DNA from: Shinella sp. PSBB067
Lineage (GTDB): Bacteria; Pseudomonadota; Alphaproteobacteria; Rhizobiales; Rhizobiaceae
Reading direction: 5' to 3'
DNA length: 64,000 nucleotides
NCBI RefSeq assembly: GCF_016839145.1
Contig: NZ_CP069303.1
Span: 372,001 to 436,000 of the forward strand
Shown here: piece by piece, positions 1-9,974 of the stretch
Layout: each line of letters starts with the position of its first letter
Numbering within the stretch: the first letter of the stretch is position 1
Translations under genes and position numbers: made by a program
Notes under the pieces: generated by a model
Database searches by the model: none
What the model saw: the letters and a program-made list of their open reading frames with translations, nothing else
Told to the model about the DNA's origin: nothing

Positions 1-108
1 CGGTCCTCGCCTTACTCGCCCGCCGCCATTCCCGCGCCCGGCCCGGGGTTCACGTCCTTCGACCGGTCAGGCCCGCCTTTCGGCGGACCTGCTCGTATCC
101 GGTGCGGC

Positions 109-483
109 TCACCTGGCGTTCTTTGCCAGCCACTCCTCCATCATCCTGATCTCGCCCTCCTGGGCGCGGACGATCTCTTCGGCGAGCTTGCGGATGGCGG
201 GGTCCTTGCCGTGCTCGAGCTCCACCTTGGCCATGTCGATGGCGCCCTGATGATGGGCGATCATGCCGCGCACGAAGTCCACGTCGGCATTGCCGGTGAA
301 CTCGATCGCCATGCCCTTGTGCATCCGGTCGTTCGCGGCGGTGAAGGCCTTGGTGGAGGCGCTCTGGTCGCCCGCCATGTCGCTTGCGCTCATGTGGCCG
401 GAATGGTCGGCCTCCTGGGCCATTGCGGGCAGCGTGAAGGCGAGCGCCATGGCTGCGCCGAGAATCATGTTCCTTGCGTTCAT
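109..483 (-). CDS. DUF305-family secreted protein
   Basis: This small exported protein belongs to the DUF305 family, which is often found beside copper-handling genes. The ATG at 483 gives 124 residues, beginning with a signal peptide that ends in a PAMAQ-type cleavage site. An in-frame TTG at 504 would add 7 residues but has no better ribosome site. The mature part has the family pattern: an FVRGMIAHHQGAIDMAK segment with paired histidines, then a C-terminal helix rich in E and M. His and Met residues near the N-terminus (DHSGHMSASDM) suggest metal contact. The next gene upstream on the same strand is another small secreted protein. A copper role is an inference from the family and residue content. 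Confidence 0.88.
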   Translation of the reverse strand: MNARNMILGAAMALAFTLPAMAQEADHSGHMSASDMAGDQSASTKAFTAANDRMHKGMAIEFTGNADVDFVRGMIAHHQGAIDMAKVELEHGKDPAIRKLAEEIVRAQEGEIRMMEEWLAKNAR

Positions 484-541
484 TGTCTTGAATCCAGTTC
501 TCAATACGGGTGATTGTCAGGGGCGGGACGCCCCGGATGGA

Positions 542-868
542 TCAAGGGATGCGGAACCGGGGAGGGGGATCGAGCGGCGGCGGCGTCAGGCCGGCAAGCT
601 GCGCCACGGTGGCGGGAAGCAGGCTCGAAAGGGTCGCGCGACCGTCCGGCGGCTCCAGCCGCGTGGCGTCGATCGCAAAACAGGCCGAGCAGGCGAGGGG
701 ATGGGCGGCGGGCTTCGCCTTGCCGTGCTCGCCGCCATTCTCCTCCTGCATCCGGTGCATCGCGTGCATGCCGGCCGGCTGGGCGGCCGCCAGCGTTGCG
801 GCAACCGCCGGTATCCAGCCGGAAAGCACGGCGCCGAGAATGGCGAGGACGAAGACGACCTGTCTCAT
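542..868 (-). CDS. small exported protein, DUF2946-like
   Basis: A 108-residue protein starting at the ATG at 868. It opens with MRQVVFVLAILGAVLSGW, a clear signal peptide or membrane anchor. A His/Met-rich stretch (MHAMHRM) and a CSAC pair follow around residues 55-60, and the C-terminal tail is proline-rich. Codons have the high third-position GC of the neighbours, which supports coding. It resembles small DUF2946-type proteins found near copper genes, but the match is weak. The reading frame stays open upstream to about 1207, but that part has no coding character and overlaps the hisS leader. It lies 58 bases upstream of the DUF305 gene on the same strand and may share its transcript. Confidence 0.6.
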   Translation of the reverse strand: MRQVVFVLAILGAVLSGWIPAVAATLAAAQPAGMHAMHRMQEENGGEHGKAKPAAHPLACSACFAIDATRLEPPDGRATLSSLLPATVAQLAGLTPPPLDPPPRFRIP

Positions 869-1101
869 GGAACGAGAGATAGGCGCCCGGCGCGCAAAAG
901 AAAAGGCTCGGCTGGGGACGCATCGTCGCGGGCAGGCGACCCGCGAGGGCGCGCCGGTTCTCTCCATCATCTGCCAGCGGACGAAAGGCAGGGGGGCATT
1001 CTCCCTCGCGCCGCATGATGCATGGCGCCTGCGCCCTTGCCGCTGCCCGCCCAATCCGCTAGGGAAACCCCAACGGAAATACAGGAATTTCGGGTATCCC
1101 G

Positions 1102-2616
1102 ATGAGCGAAAAGCAGAAAAAACCGCAGAAGCTGAAAGCCCGCCTGCCGCGCGGCTTCGTCGATCGCGACGCCGCGGACATCCGTGCGGTGAACGAGATG
1201 ACGGCAAAGATCCGCAAGGTCTACGAGCATTACGGCTTCGACCCCGTTGAAACCCCGCTCTTCGAATATACCGACGCGCTCGGCAAGTTCCTGCCCGATG
1301 CCGACCGGCCGAACGAGGGCGTCTTCTCGCTGCAGGACGACGACGACCAGTGGATGAGCCTTCGCTATGACCTGACGGCGCCGCTCGCCCGCCATGTCGC
1401 GGAGAATTTCAACGAGATCCAGCTTCCCTACCGCACCTATCGCGCCGGCTACGTCTTCCGCAACGAGAAGCCGGGCCCCGGCCGCTTCCGCCAGTTCATG
1501 CAGTTCGATGCCGATACGGTCGGCGCGGCCGGCGTGCAGGCCGATGCCGAGATGTGCATGATGATGTCGGACACGATGGAAGCGCTCGGCATCGCCCGCG
1601 GCGACTACGTCATCCGCGTCAACAACCGCAAGGTCCTCGACGGCGTGCTGGAGGCGATCGGCCTCGGCGGCGAGGACAAGGTCGGCCAGCGCCTCACCGT
1701 GCTGCGCGCCATCGACAAGCTCGACAAGTTCGGCCCCGAGGGCGTCCGGCTCCTGCTCGGCGCCGGCCGCAAGGACGAATCCGGCGACTTTACCAAGGGC
1801 GCCGGCCTCGATGCCGGCCAGATCGACAAGGTGCTCTTCTTCGTCGGCATCAAGGACTATGCGCAAAGCGCTGCGGACCTTGCCAAACTCGTCGAGGGCA
1901 CCGCGAAGGGCGCCGAGGGCGTCGAGGAACTGAACCAGATCGGCCACCTCGTCACCTCGGCCGGCTACGGCCCGGACCGCATCAAGATCGACCCGTCGGT
2001 CGTGCGCGGCCTCGAATATTACACCGGCCCCGTCTTCGAGGCCGAGTTGCAGTTCGCCGTCACCAACGAGAAGGGCGAGAAGGTCGTCTTCGGTTCGGTC
2101 GGCGGCGGCGGTCGCTACGATGGCCTCGTGTCCCGCTTCATGGGCCAGCCGGTGCCGGCGACGGGCTTTTCCATCGGCGTCTCGCGCCTGATGACGGCGC
2201 TGAAGAACCTCGGCAAGCTCGGTGAGGACGAGGTGCTCGCGCCCGTCCTTGTCACCGTCATGGATGGCGACGTCGAGAGCATGGGCCGCTACCAGCGCTT
2301 CACGCAGGACCTGCGCGCCGCCGGCATCCGCGCCGAGATGTACCAGGGCAACTGGAAGAAGTTCGGCAACCAGCTCAAATATGCCGACCGCCGCGGTGCG
2401 CCGGTCGCCATCATCCAGGGCGGCGACGAGCGCGCGGAAGGCCTCGTGCAGATCAAGGACCTGATCGAGGGCAAGCGCCTTTCCGGCGAGATCGAGGACA
2501 ACATCGCCTGGCGCGAGGCGCGCGTCGCGCAGGTTTCCGTGCCCGAGGCCGAGCTGGTCGCCAAGGTCCGCGAAATCCTCGACGCGCAGGCCGAAGACCG
2601 GGCGCGGCAGGGGTGA
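1102..2616 (+). CDS. hisS: histidyl-tRNA synthetase
   Basis: Charges tRNA-His with histidine in the cytoplasm. The 504-residue product has the class II features: a motif 2 region [16 protein letters not shown], the HisRS signature [12 protein letters not shown], and motif 3 within [13 protein letters not shown] and [11 protein letters not shown]-terminal anticodon-binding domain follows ([10 protein letters not shown] to the end). It is about 80 residues longer than the E. coli enzyme, as expected for the long alphaproteobacterial form. The ATG at 1102 is the first plausible start. hisZ and hisG follow on the same strand after a palindromic repeat. HisZ is itself a HisRS paralogue, so the cluster combines histidine charging with the first step of histidine synthesis. 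Confidence 0.97.
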   Translation: MSEKQKKPQKLKARLPRGFVDRDAADIRAVNEMTAKIRKVYEHYGFDPVETPLFEYTDALGKFLPDADRPNEGVFSLQDDDDQWMSLRYDLTAPLARHVAENFNEIQLPYRTYRAGYVFRNEKPGPGRFRQFMQFDADTVGAAGVQADAEMCMMMSDTMEALGIARGDYVIRVNNRKVLDGVLEAIGLGGEDKVGQRLTVLRAIDKLDKFGPEGVRLLLGAGRKDESGDFTKGAGLDAGQIDKVLFFVGIKDYAQSAADLAKLVEGTAKGAEGVEELNQIGHLVTSAGYGPDRIKIDPSVVRGLEYYTGPVFEAELQFAVTNEKGEKVVFGSVGGGGRYDGLVSRFMGQPVPATGFSIGVSRLMTALKNLGKLGEDEVLAPVLVTVMDGDVESMGRYQRFTQDLRAAGIRAEMYQGNWKKFGNQLKYADRRGAPVAIIQGGDERAEGLVQIKDLIEGKRLSGEIEDNIAWREARVAQVSVPEAELVAKVREILDAQAEDRARQG

Positions 2617-2634
2617 TGGACATCGTGCGGCAAG

Positions 2635-2751
2635 GCCCCCTCATCCGCCTGCCGGCACCTTCTCCCCGAGGGGAGAAGGGACATGCCGCTGCGTTTCGTT
2701 TTCCCTTCTCCCCCTGGGGAGAAGGTGGCCCGAAGGACCGGATGACGGGGG
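2635..2751. repeat. RIME-like intergenic palindromic element
   Basis: An imperfect palindrome fills the hisS-hisZ gap. The left end starts CCCCCTCATCCGCCTGCCGG and the right end closes with CGGATGACGGGGGG. Internal arms are CCTTCTCCCC and GGGGAGAAGG, each present twice. Similar elements occur at about 4619, 31674, 52090 and 61264 in this window. The layout resembles the rhizobial RIME family; that assignment is from memory of the family. On RNA it would fold into a strong stem between hisS and hisZ and could affect the transcript. Confidence 0.75.
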
Positions 2752-2782
2752 GCTCTGCCGCCTCGCGCCCGGAGCGTTTCCC

Positions 2783-3916
2783 ATGCCCCTGACGAACCTG
2801 CCCGCCTTCGCATCCGATCTTGTCGCCGACCTTGAAGGGCTCGGCACGGAGCGCGTCGACACGCCGGTCATCCAGCCGGCCGAACCCTTCCTCGACATGG
2901 CGGGCGAGGACCTGCGCCGGCGTATCTTCATGACGGAGAGCGAGACCGGCAAGAGCCTGTGCCTGCGTCCCGAATTCACCATCCCCGTATGCCTGCGCCA
3001 TATCGAGACGGCGACCGGCACGCCGCGGCGCTATTCCTACCTCGGCGAGGTCTTCCGCCAGCGCCGCGAGGGGGCGAACGAGTTCTACCAGGCCGGCATC
3101 GAGGATCTCGGCGAGCCGGACATTGCCCGCGCCGACGCGCGCATCGTGCGCGACGCGCTGCACGTCATCGCCAACCGCCTTCCGGGCACGCCGCTTTCCG
3201 TGACGCTCGGCGACCAGGGCGTCTTCGAGGCGGTCGTCGCCGCCTGCGGCCTTCCGGCCGGCTGGCAGAAGCGCCTCATCCACGCCTTCGGCAACCATGC
3301 GCACCTGCAGAAGCTGATCGCCGACCTTTCCGATCCCGCGCCGTCAGGCGTGTTCGGCCTGGAGGTCGAGCGCCTTGCCATCCTCGGCATGCTCGACGAC
3401 GAGGCAAAACTGATCGCCCATATCGACGCGACGATGGAGGCGACCGGCTATTCCACCAATGCCAGCCGCAGCCCCGCCGCCATCGCCCGCCGCCTGCGCG
3501 AGAAGATGGAACTGGCCAACACGCGGCTCGACAGCCGCACGCTGGCGCTGCTGAAGGAATTCCTGGCGCTGGAGATCAGCCTTGCCGAAGCACCCGAGGC
3601 GCTCGCCGCCTTCGCGCGGAAGGCGGGGCTTGTCCTCGGCGCGGCGCTGGAGCGTTTCGAGAGCCGCGTTTCGGCGCTGCGCGAGGCGGGCGTCGATCCG
3701 GCGTCAATCACCTACCGCGCCGCCTTCGGACGCCCGCTCGATTACTATACCGGCCTCGTCTTCGAGATCACGCCGGCCGGCGATGCCGCGGTGCTCGCCG
3801 GCGGCGGCCGGTTCGACCGGCTGCTGACGCTGCTCGGCGCAAGGGAGCGCATCCCGGCCGTCGGCTTCTCGCTCTGGCTCGACCGTATCGCAAGCGCCGG
3901 GGGAGCCGCCGCATGA
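2783..3916 (+). CDS. hisZ: ATP phosphoribosyltransferase regulatory subunit
   Basis: HisZ is a catalytically inactive HisRS paralogue that pairs with the short form of HisG to form the first enzyme of histidine synthesis. The 377 residues carry the HisRS-like fold: [17 protein letters not shown], a [11 protein letters not shown] motif 2 region, [12 protein letters not shown], and a GGGRFDRLL motif 3. The C-terminal anticodon-binding domain is absent, as in HisZ. The start at 2783 has a CGGAG sequence upstream. The gene ends in an ATGA overlap with hisG, so the two are translationally coupled. This pairing matches the short 231-residue HisG that follows. Confidence 0.96.
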   Translation: MPLTNLPAFASDLVADLEGLGTERVDTPVIQPAEPFLDMAGEDLRRRIFMTESETGKSLCLRPEFTIPVCLRHIETATGTPRRYSYLGEVFRQRREGANEFYQAGIEDLGEPDIARADARIVRDALHVIANRLPGTPLSVTLGDQGVFEAVVAACGLPAGWQKRLIHAFGNHAHLQKLIADLSDPAPSGVFGLEVERLAILGMLDDEAKLIAHIDATMEATGYSTNASRSPAAIARRLREKMELANTRLDSRTLALLKEFLALEISLAEAPEALAAFARKAGLVLGAALERFESRVSALREAGVDPASITYRAAFGRPLDYYTGLVFEITPAGDAAVLAGGGRFDRLLTLLGARERIPAVGFSLWLDRIASAGGAAA

Positions 3917-4608
3917 CCATCACCATCGGTCTTCCCTCCAAGGGCCGCATGAAGGAGGACAGCTCCGCCGTCCTCGCCCGCGCCGGCTTCACCGTCACCG
4001 CGGTCGGCAACGACCGGTCCTATCGCGGCCGCGTCGAGGGGCGCGACGATATCGAGATCGCCTTCCTCTCCGCCTCCGAGATTTCCCGCGAGATCGCGAG
4101 CGGCACCGTCGATTTCGGCGTGACCGGCGAGGACCTCGTGCGCGAGGGACTGGCGGAGGCCGACGCCCGCGTCGAATTCTGCGCCCGCCTCGGCTTCGGC
4201 CATGCGGACGTGGTGGTCGCCGTGCCGGAGATCTGGCTCGACGTCGACACCATGGCCGATCTCGGCGATGTCGCCGCGGACTTCCGCGCCCGCCACGGCC
4301 GGCGCCTGACCATCGCCACGAAATACTGGCGGCTGACGCAGCAGTTCTTCTCCGGCAACCACGGCATCCAGCTCTACCGCATCGTCGAAAGCCTCGGCGC
4401 CACGGAAGGCGCGCCGGCCTCCGGCTCGGCGGACATCATCGTCGACATCACCTCGACCGGCTCGACCCTTGCCGCCAACCACCTGAAGATCCTGTCGGAC
4501 GGCGTGATCCTCCGATCCGAAGCCTGCCTCGTGCGCGCCCGGAAAGCCGAGCACAACGACAATGCCGTGGTGGCCGAGATCGTCGAGCGGGTGCGCGGGG
4601 TGCTGTAG
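3913..4608 (+). CDS. hisG: ATP phosphoribosyltransferase, short form
   Basis: Catalyses the first committed step of histidine synthesis, ATP plus PRPP to phosphoribosyl-ATP. The start is the ATG at 3913 inside the ATGA overlap with hisZ, giving 231 residues beginning [13 protein letters not shown]. The length fits the short HisG class, which lacks the C-terminal regulatory ACT-like domain and depends on HisZ. The PRPP-binding region is the [18 protein letters not shown] segment near residues 175-195. Other histidine genes are not in the window, so the pathway is split across the genome, as is common in rhizobia. Confidence 0.97.
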   Translation: MTITIGLPSKGRMKEDSSAVLARAGFTVTAVGNDRSYRGRVEGRDDIEIAFLSASEISREIASGTVDFGVTGEDLVREGLAEADARVEFCARLGFGHADVVVAVPEIWLDVDTMADLGDVAADFRARHGRRLTIATKYWRLTQQFFSGNHGIQLYRIVESLGATEGAPASGSADIIVDITSTGSTLAANHLKILSDGVILRSEACLVRARKAEHNDNAVVAEIVERVRGVL

Positions 4609-4618
4609 AGGCAGATTT

Positions 4619-4791
4619 GCCCCTCATCCCGCTGCCGCGACGTTCTCGCCGCAAGCGGGGAGAAGGAGACGCGCCGGACCGGTTTCCCGGCCTAACGCGC
4701 TTCCTCTCCAGCCTGCCTGGGATGGGAAGGAAAACGGTGCTGCATACCCGCCCCGCTTGCGGGGAGAACGCGACCTGCAGGCCGATGAGGG
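4619..4791. repeat. RIME-like element between hisG and GST
   Basis: This element takes up most of the 286-base gap. It starts GCCCCTCATCCCGCTGCCGC and ends with GGCCGATGAGGGGC. The inner arms contain GCAAGCGGGGAGAA and its partner CCGCTTGCGGGGAGAA. The overall architecture matches the 2635-2751 copy, but the sequence is more divergent. No gene is seen in this gap. Confidence 0.65.
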
Positions 4792-4894
4792 GCGGCCGCT
4801 TGCCCAAGCTTCAACCGGAAATTTCCCGCCCGCACACTGACATCGGCCGGCGCGCTGTCCTATCTATGAACCCTCACCCGCAAGGAGTCCGTCC

Positions 4895-5602
4895 ATGGCA
4901 GACCTGTCGTCCTTCCCCATCACCAAGAAGTGGCCCGCAAGGAACCCCGACATCATCCAGCTCTATTCGCTGCCGACGCCGAACGGCGTGAAGGTGTCGA
5001 TCGCGCTGGAGGAACTCGGCCTTGCCTATGAGCCGCACCGCATCGAGTTCGGGCCGGAGGGCGTGAAGTCGCCGGAATTCGTGTCGCTCAACCCGAACGG
5101 CCGCATTCCCGCGATCATCGATCCGGACGGGCCGGGCGGCAAGCCGATCGGCCTCTTCGAATCCGGCGCGATCCTCGTCTATCTCGCGGAAAAGACGGGC
5201 AGGCTCATCCCCGCCGATCCCGCCGCCCGCTACGAGACCCTGTGCTGGGTGATGTTCCAGATGAGCGGCATAGGGCCGATGTTCGGCCAGTTCGGCCATT
5301 TCCACAAGTTCGCCGCCGACAAGGTCGCCAACAATTCCTATCCCGTGGAGCGCTACCGGGACGAATCGAAGCGCCTCCTGTCCGTGCTGGAGGCGCGCCT
5401 CAAGGATCGCCCGTGGATCATGGGCGACGAATACACCATCGCGGACATCACGACGTTCCCGTGGGTGCGCGGCGCGGACGTCTTCTATGGCGGCCGCGAG
5501 GCCCTGGACTATGCGGGCTTCCCCGCCGTCATGGCCTGGCTGGAGCGGTGCCTTGCCCGGCCGGCCGCACGGAAGGGCCTGGAGATCCCCGCCGCGTCCT
5601 GA
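4895..5602 (+). CDS. glutathione S-transferase, YghU/YfcG-like
   Basis: A 235-residue cytosolic GST-fold protein. The N-terminal thioredoxin-like domain includes IQLYSLPTPNGVKVSIALEE and the glutathione-binding turn FESGAILVYLAEKTG, with SLNPNGRIPAI supplying the conserved cis-proline. The C-terminal helical domain has WIMGDEYTIADITTFPWVRG. The TPNG segment at the N-terminus is typical of nu-class disulfide-bond oxidoreductases such as E. coli YfcG and YghU. It is about 140 bases upstream of a ferredoxin-type reductase and may share a redox or detoxification role, but the substrate cannot be told. The start at 4895 follows AAGGAG by about 9 bases. Confidence 0.93.
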   Translation: MADLSSFPITKKWPARNPDIIQLYSLPTPNGVKVSIALEELGLAYEPHRIEFGPEGVKSPEFVSLNPNGRIPAIIDPDGPGGKPIGLFESGAILVYLAEKTGRLIPADPAARYETLCWVMFQMSGIGPMFGQFGHFHKFAADKVANNSYPVERYRDESKRLLSVLEARLKDRPWIMGDEYTIADITTFPWVRGADVFYGGREALDYAGFPAVMAWLERCLARPAARKGLEIPAAS

Positions 5603-5635
5603 CGCAGACGAAGGATCCGGCGGCGTGGCGACGCG

Positions 5636-5664
5636 TTGACGCCGCGCGCCGGAGCGCGCTACCT
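5636..5664 (+). promoter_or_regulatory. candidate promoter for the reductase gene
   Basis: TTGACG (5636-5641) and CTACCT (5659-5664) are separated by 17 bases, upstream of the GTG start at 5742. The -35 is good and the -10 is weak, so this is tentative. Confidence 0.35.
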
Positions 5665-5741
5665 CTTGGGCAGCGCGCGGCCGCTTTGCGTGCGGAAAAC
5701 AAAATGCCCGAGGGCAGGGCGAGAGACGGGACGGAAGCATC

Positions 5742-6959
5742 GTGACGGGAAGACTGGTTGTTGTGGGCGGCGGTCAGGCCGCGTTTGCGCTCGTTGCCAA
5801 GCTGCGCGCGCTGAAGGACGAGCGGCCGATCACCATCCTCGCCGCCGAGGCGAGCCATCCCTACCAGCGCCCGCCGCTTTCCAAGAAATACCTGCTCGGC
5901 GAGGCCGACCTTTCCCGCCTGATGTTCCGGCCGGAGAACTGGTACGCTGAAAACAACGTCGACATCCGCCTGTCGACCGAGGTCATCGCGATCGACCGCG
6001 CGGCAAAGACGGTGAGCCTCGGCGACGGCTCCACCCTGCATTACGGCGTCCTGGCGCTCGCCACGGGCGCGACGCCCCGTCGCCTGCCGGGCGAGATCGG
6101 CGGCGACCTGGAGGGCGTCTTCACGGTGCGCGACTACCGCGATGCCGACCGCCTCGGCCTCGAAATGCAGGAGGGCCGCCGGGCGCTCGTCGTCGGCGGC
6201 GGCTATATCGGCCTCGAGGCCGCGGCCGTCGCGCGGGGCAGGGGGCTGCATGTCACCGTCATCGAGATGGCCGACCGCATCCTCGCCCGCGTCGCATCGC
6301 CCGCCACGGCGACGATCCTCAAGGCCATCCACACCGCGCGCGGCGTCGACGTGCGCGAGAAGACCGGCCTCGTCCGCCTCCTCGGCGAGAACGGCCGCGT
6401 GACCGGGGCGGAGCTCTCCGACGGCTTCGTGCTGCCGGTGGACGTGGTGATCGCCGGCATCGGCGTCGCCGCGAACGACCGGCTCGCCCGCGAGGCCGGG
6501 CTGGAGGTTGCGAACGGCATCGTCGTCGATGCCCATGCCCGAACCTCCGATCACTCCATCTTCGCGATGGGCGACTGCGCCGTGCTTCCCTTCGAGGGCA
6601 ACCGCGTGCGGCTGGAATCCGTGCAGAACGCCGTCGACCAGGCGGAAGCGGCCGCCGCGGTCATCGCCGGCAGCGATGCGCCCTACGTGCCGAAACCCTG
6701 GTTCTGGTCCGACCAGTATGACGTCAAGCTGCAGATCGCCGGCTTCTGCCTGGGCTTCGACGACACATTCGTGCGCCCCGGCCAGCGCGAGGGAGCCGTC
6801 TCGGTCTGGTATTTCCGGCGGGGCAAGCTGATCGCCGTCGATGCCGTCAACGACGCCAAGGCCTATGTCGTCGGCAAGAAGCTGATCGAGATGGGCCGCA
6901 CGCCCGACCGCACAGCCCTCGAAGACCCGGCGACGGACCTCAAGGCGCTGACGCTCTGA
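5742..6959 (+). CDS. FAD-dependent ferredoxin-NAD(+) reductase
   Basis: This flavoprotein passes electrons between NAD(P)H and a ferredoxin or rubredoxin-like partner (putidaredoxin/rhodocoxin reductase type). The 405-residue product starts at GTG 5742. An N-terminal FAD motif, VVVGGGQAAFALVAKLR, is followed by RPPLSKKYL. The NAD(P) motif is LVVGGGYIGLEAAAVA near residue 150. The second FAD motif is IFAMGDCAVLPF, and a reductase C-terminal domain follows (WFWSDQYDVKLQIAG). No ferredoxin, cytochrome P450 or Rieske oxygenase lies nearby, so the partner must be elsewhere. The upstream neighbour is a GST. Confidence 0.9.
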   Translation: MTGRLVVVGGGQAAFALVAKLRALKDERPITILAAEASHPYQRPPLSKKYLLGEADLSRLMFRPENWYAENNVDIRLSTEVIAIDRAAKTVSLGDGSTLHYGVLALATGATPRRLPGEIGGDLEGVFTVRDYRDADRLGLEMQEGRRALVVGGGYIGLEAAAVARGRGLHVTVIEMADRILARVASPATATILKAIHTARGVDVREKTGLVRLLGENGRVTGAELSDGFVLPVDVVIAGIGVAANDRLAREAGLEVANGIVVDAHARTSDHSIFAMGDCAVLPFEGNRVRLESVQNAVDQAEAAAAVIAGSDAPYVPKPWFWSDQYDVKLQIAGFCLGFDDTFVRPGQREGAVSVWYFRRGKLIAVDAVNDAKAYVVGKKLIEMGRTPDRTALEDPATDLKALTL

Positions 6960-7142
6960 GGCTCCGCCGTGCCAGGGTTGAGCGGCTTTGCCGCTGCTGA
7001 TGGAGACGGTTGTGTCATTTTGATATTTGTTAAGCATGGGCAGACGTAAGGTCGGGCATCGCCGTCTCGAACTGGGGCGGTTTACGGATTTTTCAGGGGT
7101 GCCGGGATGTCTGGAGCCATCTTGCCCTCCCACCGGTGATCC

Positions 7143-9941
7143 ATGTTCCGCATCCTTGCCTGCATTACCGTCGAGCACGACCTTCGCCTCGTCCTGCTCG
7201 CAGCCCTGATCTGCTTCCTGTCCTCTTACGTGGCGGTAGCGCTGGCGCAGCGCGCGCGGGCGGCTGAGAAGATGGCCCGCACCCTGTGGCTGGGGGCGGC
7301 GGGCACGTCGAGCGGCTTCGGCATATGGGCGACGCATTTCATCGCGATGCTCGCCTATGATCCCGGCGTGGTCGTCGGCTACGACATGAGGCTGACGCTG
7401 GTCTCGCTGGCCGTCGCCATCGTGGTCACGGCGATCGGCCTTGCGCTCGCCACCTATCTTGCGGGCCGCAGCGCCGTCGTCGCGGGCGGTCTCCTGCTCG
7501 GCGCAGGCATCGCCTCCATGCACTATATCGGCATGTCGGCGGTGGAGTTGCCCGGCACGCTTCACTGGAACCATGCCTATGTGGCCGCCTCCGTCGTTTG
7601 CGCAGGCCTTTTCGGCGCGCTGGCGCTGCTCGTCTGCATGCATCCCCGGCCGCGGGCGCGCGAGCGGGCGCTCGCCACGATCCTGATGGCATTCGCCGTC
7701 GTGTCGCTGCACTTCACGGGCATGGCGGCCGTCACCGTCGAGCCGGGCCTGATGCCCGTCAGCGACGACACGCTGATCTCGACGGGCCTCATGGTGCCGC
7801 TGATCGCGGCGGTCGCCTTCTCGCTGCTCTTCGCCGGCCTGACGGCGGCGGTCTTCGCCCGCCAGGCCGAGCTTGCGGCGACGGAGAGCACGCGCCAGTT
7901 CGCCATGATCGTGCAGGGCGTCAAGGACTATGCGATCTGCATGCTCGACCCCGAAGGCCGCGTCGCCAACTGGAACGAGGGCGCCGAGCGCCACAAGGGC
8001 TACAAGGCGCACGAGATCGTCGGCCAGCATTTCTCGCGCTTCTACAGCGCCGAGGACCGCGCGGCCGGCCTGCCTGAGCGCACGCTCCGCATCGCCCGCA
8101 AGGAAGGCAAGTGCGAGAGCGAGGGCTGGCGCTACCGCAAGGACGGCTCGCGCTTCTGGGCGAATGTCGTGCTCGATCCCATTCACGATGCCGACGGCGC
8201 GCTCGTCGGCTATGCCAAGATCGTCAAGGACGTGACGGAGGAAAAGGCGGCGGCCGACCGGCTCGCCGAGGTGACGAAGAACCTCGACCTTGCCCTGGAG
8301 AACATGTCGCAGGGCCTTTGCCTGTTCGACAAGGACGAGCGCCTGCTGCTCGCCAACAGGCGCTACAGCGAGATCTTCGGCTTCCCGGACGGCCGCATCC
8401 GGCCGGGCATGACGTTGCGCGAGATCGTCGAGCAGGGTGTCGCCCATCTCTGCTCGGATCCCGAGGTCTGGCAGGCGAAGGCCCGCGATGTCCACGCCCG
8501 TCGCCGCGCCGCCATCCAGGCGAATGACGGTGGCGCGATCGTCGAGAAGCTGCCGAGCGGCGTCTCGGTCCAGTTGCGCTACCGCACCCTGCCGGATGGC
8601 GCATGGGTCGCGACCTATGAGGACGTCTCGGAGCGCCTGCGCTCGGAGGAGCAGATCTCCTTCCTCGCCCGCCACGACAACCTGACGGGCCTGCCGAACC
8701 GCGCGAGCTTCAACAACCGGCTGGACGCCGACCTCGATGCCGCCCGCCGTTCCGGCTGCAAGGTCGCGGCCATCGGCATCGACCTCGACAAGTTCAAGGA
8801 AATCAACGATACGCGCGGCCACGCGGCCGGCGACGAGGTGCTCGTCACGCTGTCGCGGCGCATGCAGGCCTGCCTCGGCGCGGACGAGACGGTGGCCCGC
8901 TTCGGCGGCGACGAGTTTGCCGCGGCGAAGCGCTTCGAGGACATGTCGGAGCTGACCGATTTCCTCCAGCGCCTCGAATCCTGCCTCAACGCGGAAATCC
9001 GCATCGACGGCTACGACATCAAGCCGGGCGCCAGCCTCGGCGTGGCGATCTATCCGCAGGATGCCGACAATATCGAGGCCCTGCTCAACAATGCCGACCT
9101 TGCCATGTACCGTGCCAAGGAGGCGCTGACGGAGACGGTCTGCTTCTACGAGGTCTCGATGGACGAGGCCGCCCGTGATCGCCGCCTCATCGCCAACGAT
9201 CTCTGGCAGGCGGTGGAGCGCAGGGAACTGCAGCTTCACTACCAGGTCCAGAAGGCGGTCAATTCCGGCGAGACGATCGGCTACGAGGTCCTGCTGCGCT
9301 GGCACCATCCGGTGCGCGGCACCATCCCGCCGTCCGCGTTCATTCCGATCGCCGAGGAATGCGGCGCCATCCTGCCGGTCGGCGAATGGGTGCTGCGCGA
9401 GGCCTGCCGCGAGGCCGCGACCTGGGACAACGACCACAAGATCGCCGTCAACCTGTCGCCCGTCCAGCTCGGCAACGCCGACGTCGCCGACCTCGTCCAG
9501 CAGGTTCTGCTGGAAACCGGCCTCGGCCCGCACCGCCTGGAGCTGGAGATTACCGAATCGACCATCATCGGCGACAAGGAACGCGCGCTGCAGACGCTGC
9601 GCCGCATCAAGGCGCTGGGCGTCACCATCGCCATCGACGATTTCGGCACGGGCTATTCGTCGCTGGAGACCCTGCGCGCCTTCCCCTTCGACAAGATCAA
9701 GCTGGACCGAAGCTTCATGAGCGAGGTGGAGGCAAGCGCCGAGGCGAAGGCGATCATCCGCGCCATCCTGGCGCTCGGCCGGACGCTGCGCGTGCCGGTG
9801 CTCGCCGAGGGCGTGGAAACGCGCAGCCAGCTCGACATCCTTCTCGACGAAGGCTGCGACGAGGCACAGGGCTACTTCCTCGGAAGGCCGGCGCCGATCG
9901 AGCGCATCCGGCCGGCCGGGCAGGCCAGCGAAGCCGCCTGA
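7143..9941 (+). CDS. MHYT-PAS-PAS-GGDEF-EAL membrane signalling protein
   Basis: A 932-residue membrane sensor with both cyclic-di-GMP synthesis and breakdown domains. Residues 1-240 are an MHYT domain with three signature repeats: HFIAML near 64, MHYIGM near 126 and LHFTGM near 190. This domain is thought to sense oxygen, CO or NO through copper. Two PAS domains follow, near residues 253 and 380. The GGDEF domain has an intact FGGDEF near 587, but no RxxD inhibitory site precedes it. The EAL domain begins as YEVLLRW near 714, so Ala is replaced by Val while the catalytic Glu stays. The other EAL catalytic sites are present (ITESTI, DDFGTGYSS, KLDRSF, AEGVET, QGYFLGRP). Both activities look possible. 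Confidence 0.95.
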   Translation: MFRILACITVEHDLRLVLLAALICFLSSYVAVALAQRARAAEKMARTLWLGAAGTSSGFGIWATHFIAMLAYDPGVVVGYDMRLTLVSLAVAIVVTAIGLALATYLAGRSAVVAGGLLLGAGIASMHYIGMSAVELPGTLHWNHAYVAASVVCAGLFGALALLVCMHPRPRARERALATILMAFAVVSLHFTGMAAVTVEPGLMPVSDDTLISTGLMVPLIAAVAFSLLFAGLTAAVFARQAELAATESTRQFAMIVQGVKDYAICMLDPEGRVANWNEGAERHKGYKAHEIVGQHFSRFYSAEDRAAGLPERTLRIARKEGKCESEGWRYRKDGSRFWANVVLDPIHDADGALVGYAKIVKDVTEEKAAADRLAEVTKNLDLALENMSQGLCLFDKDERLLLANRRYSEIFGFPDGRIRPGMTLREIVEQGVAHLCSDPEVWQAKARDVHARRRAAIQANDGGAIVEKLPSGVSVQLRYRTLPDGAWVATYEDVSERLRSEEQISFLARHDNLTGLPNRASFNNRLDADLDAARRSGCKVAAIGIDLDKFKEINDTRGHAAGDEVLVTLSRRMQACLGADETVARFGGDEFAAAKRFEDMSELTDFLQRLESCLNAEIRIDGYDIKPGASLGVAIYPQDADNIEALLNNADLAMYRAKEALTETVCFYEVSMDEAARDRRLIANDLWQAVERRELQLHYQVQKAVNSGETIGYEVLLRWHHPVRGTIPPSAFIPIAEECGAILPVGEWVLREACREAATWDNDHKIAVNLSPVQLGNADVADLVQQVLLETGLGPHRLELEITESTIIGDKERALQTLRRIKALGVTIAIDDFGTGYSSLETLRAFPFDKIKLDRSFMSEVEASAEAKAIIRAILALGRTLRVPVLAEGVETRSQLDILLDEGCDEAQGYFLGRPAPIERIRPAGQASEAA

Positions 9942-9974
9942 GGCGGGATCGGGGTGGCCGGATGGCGCGGGCGC

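Noticed and set aside
62..96. Hairpin GGTCCGCC-GAAA-GGCGGGCC downstream of the DUF305 gene
   Set aside because: The stem with a GAAA loop is good, but no T tract follows in either direction, so it was not called as a terminator.
5529..9533. A 1334-codon open frame on the minus strand
   Set aside because: It lies antisense to the reductase and MHYT genes. It is a by-product of high GC with few stop codons in the opposite frame; the translation has no domains and the sense genes are clear.
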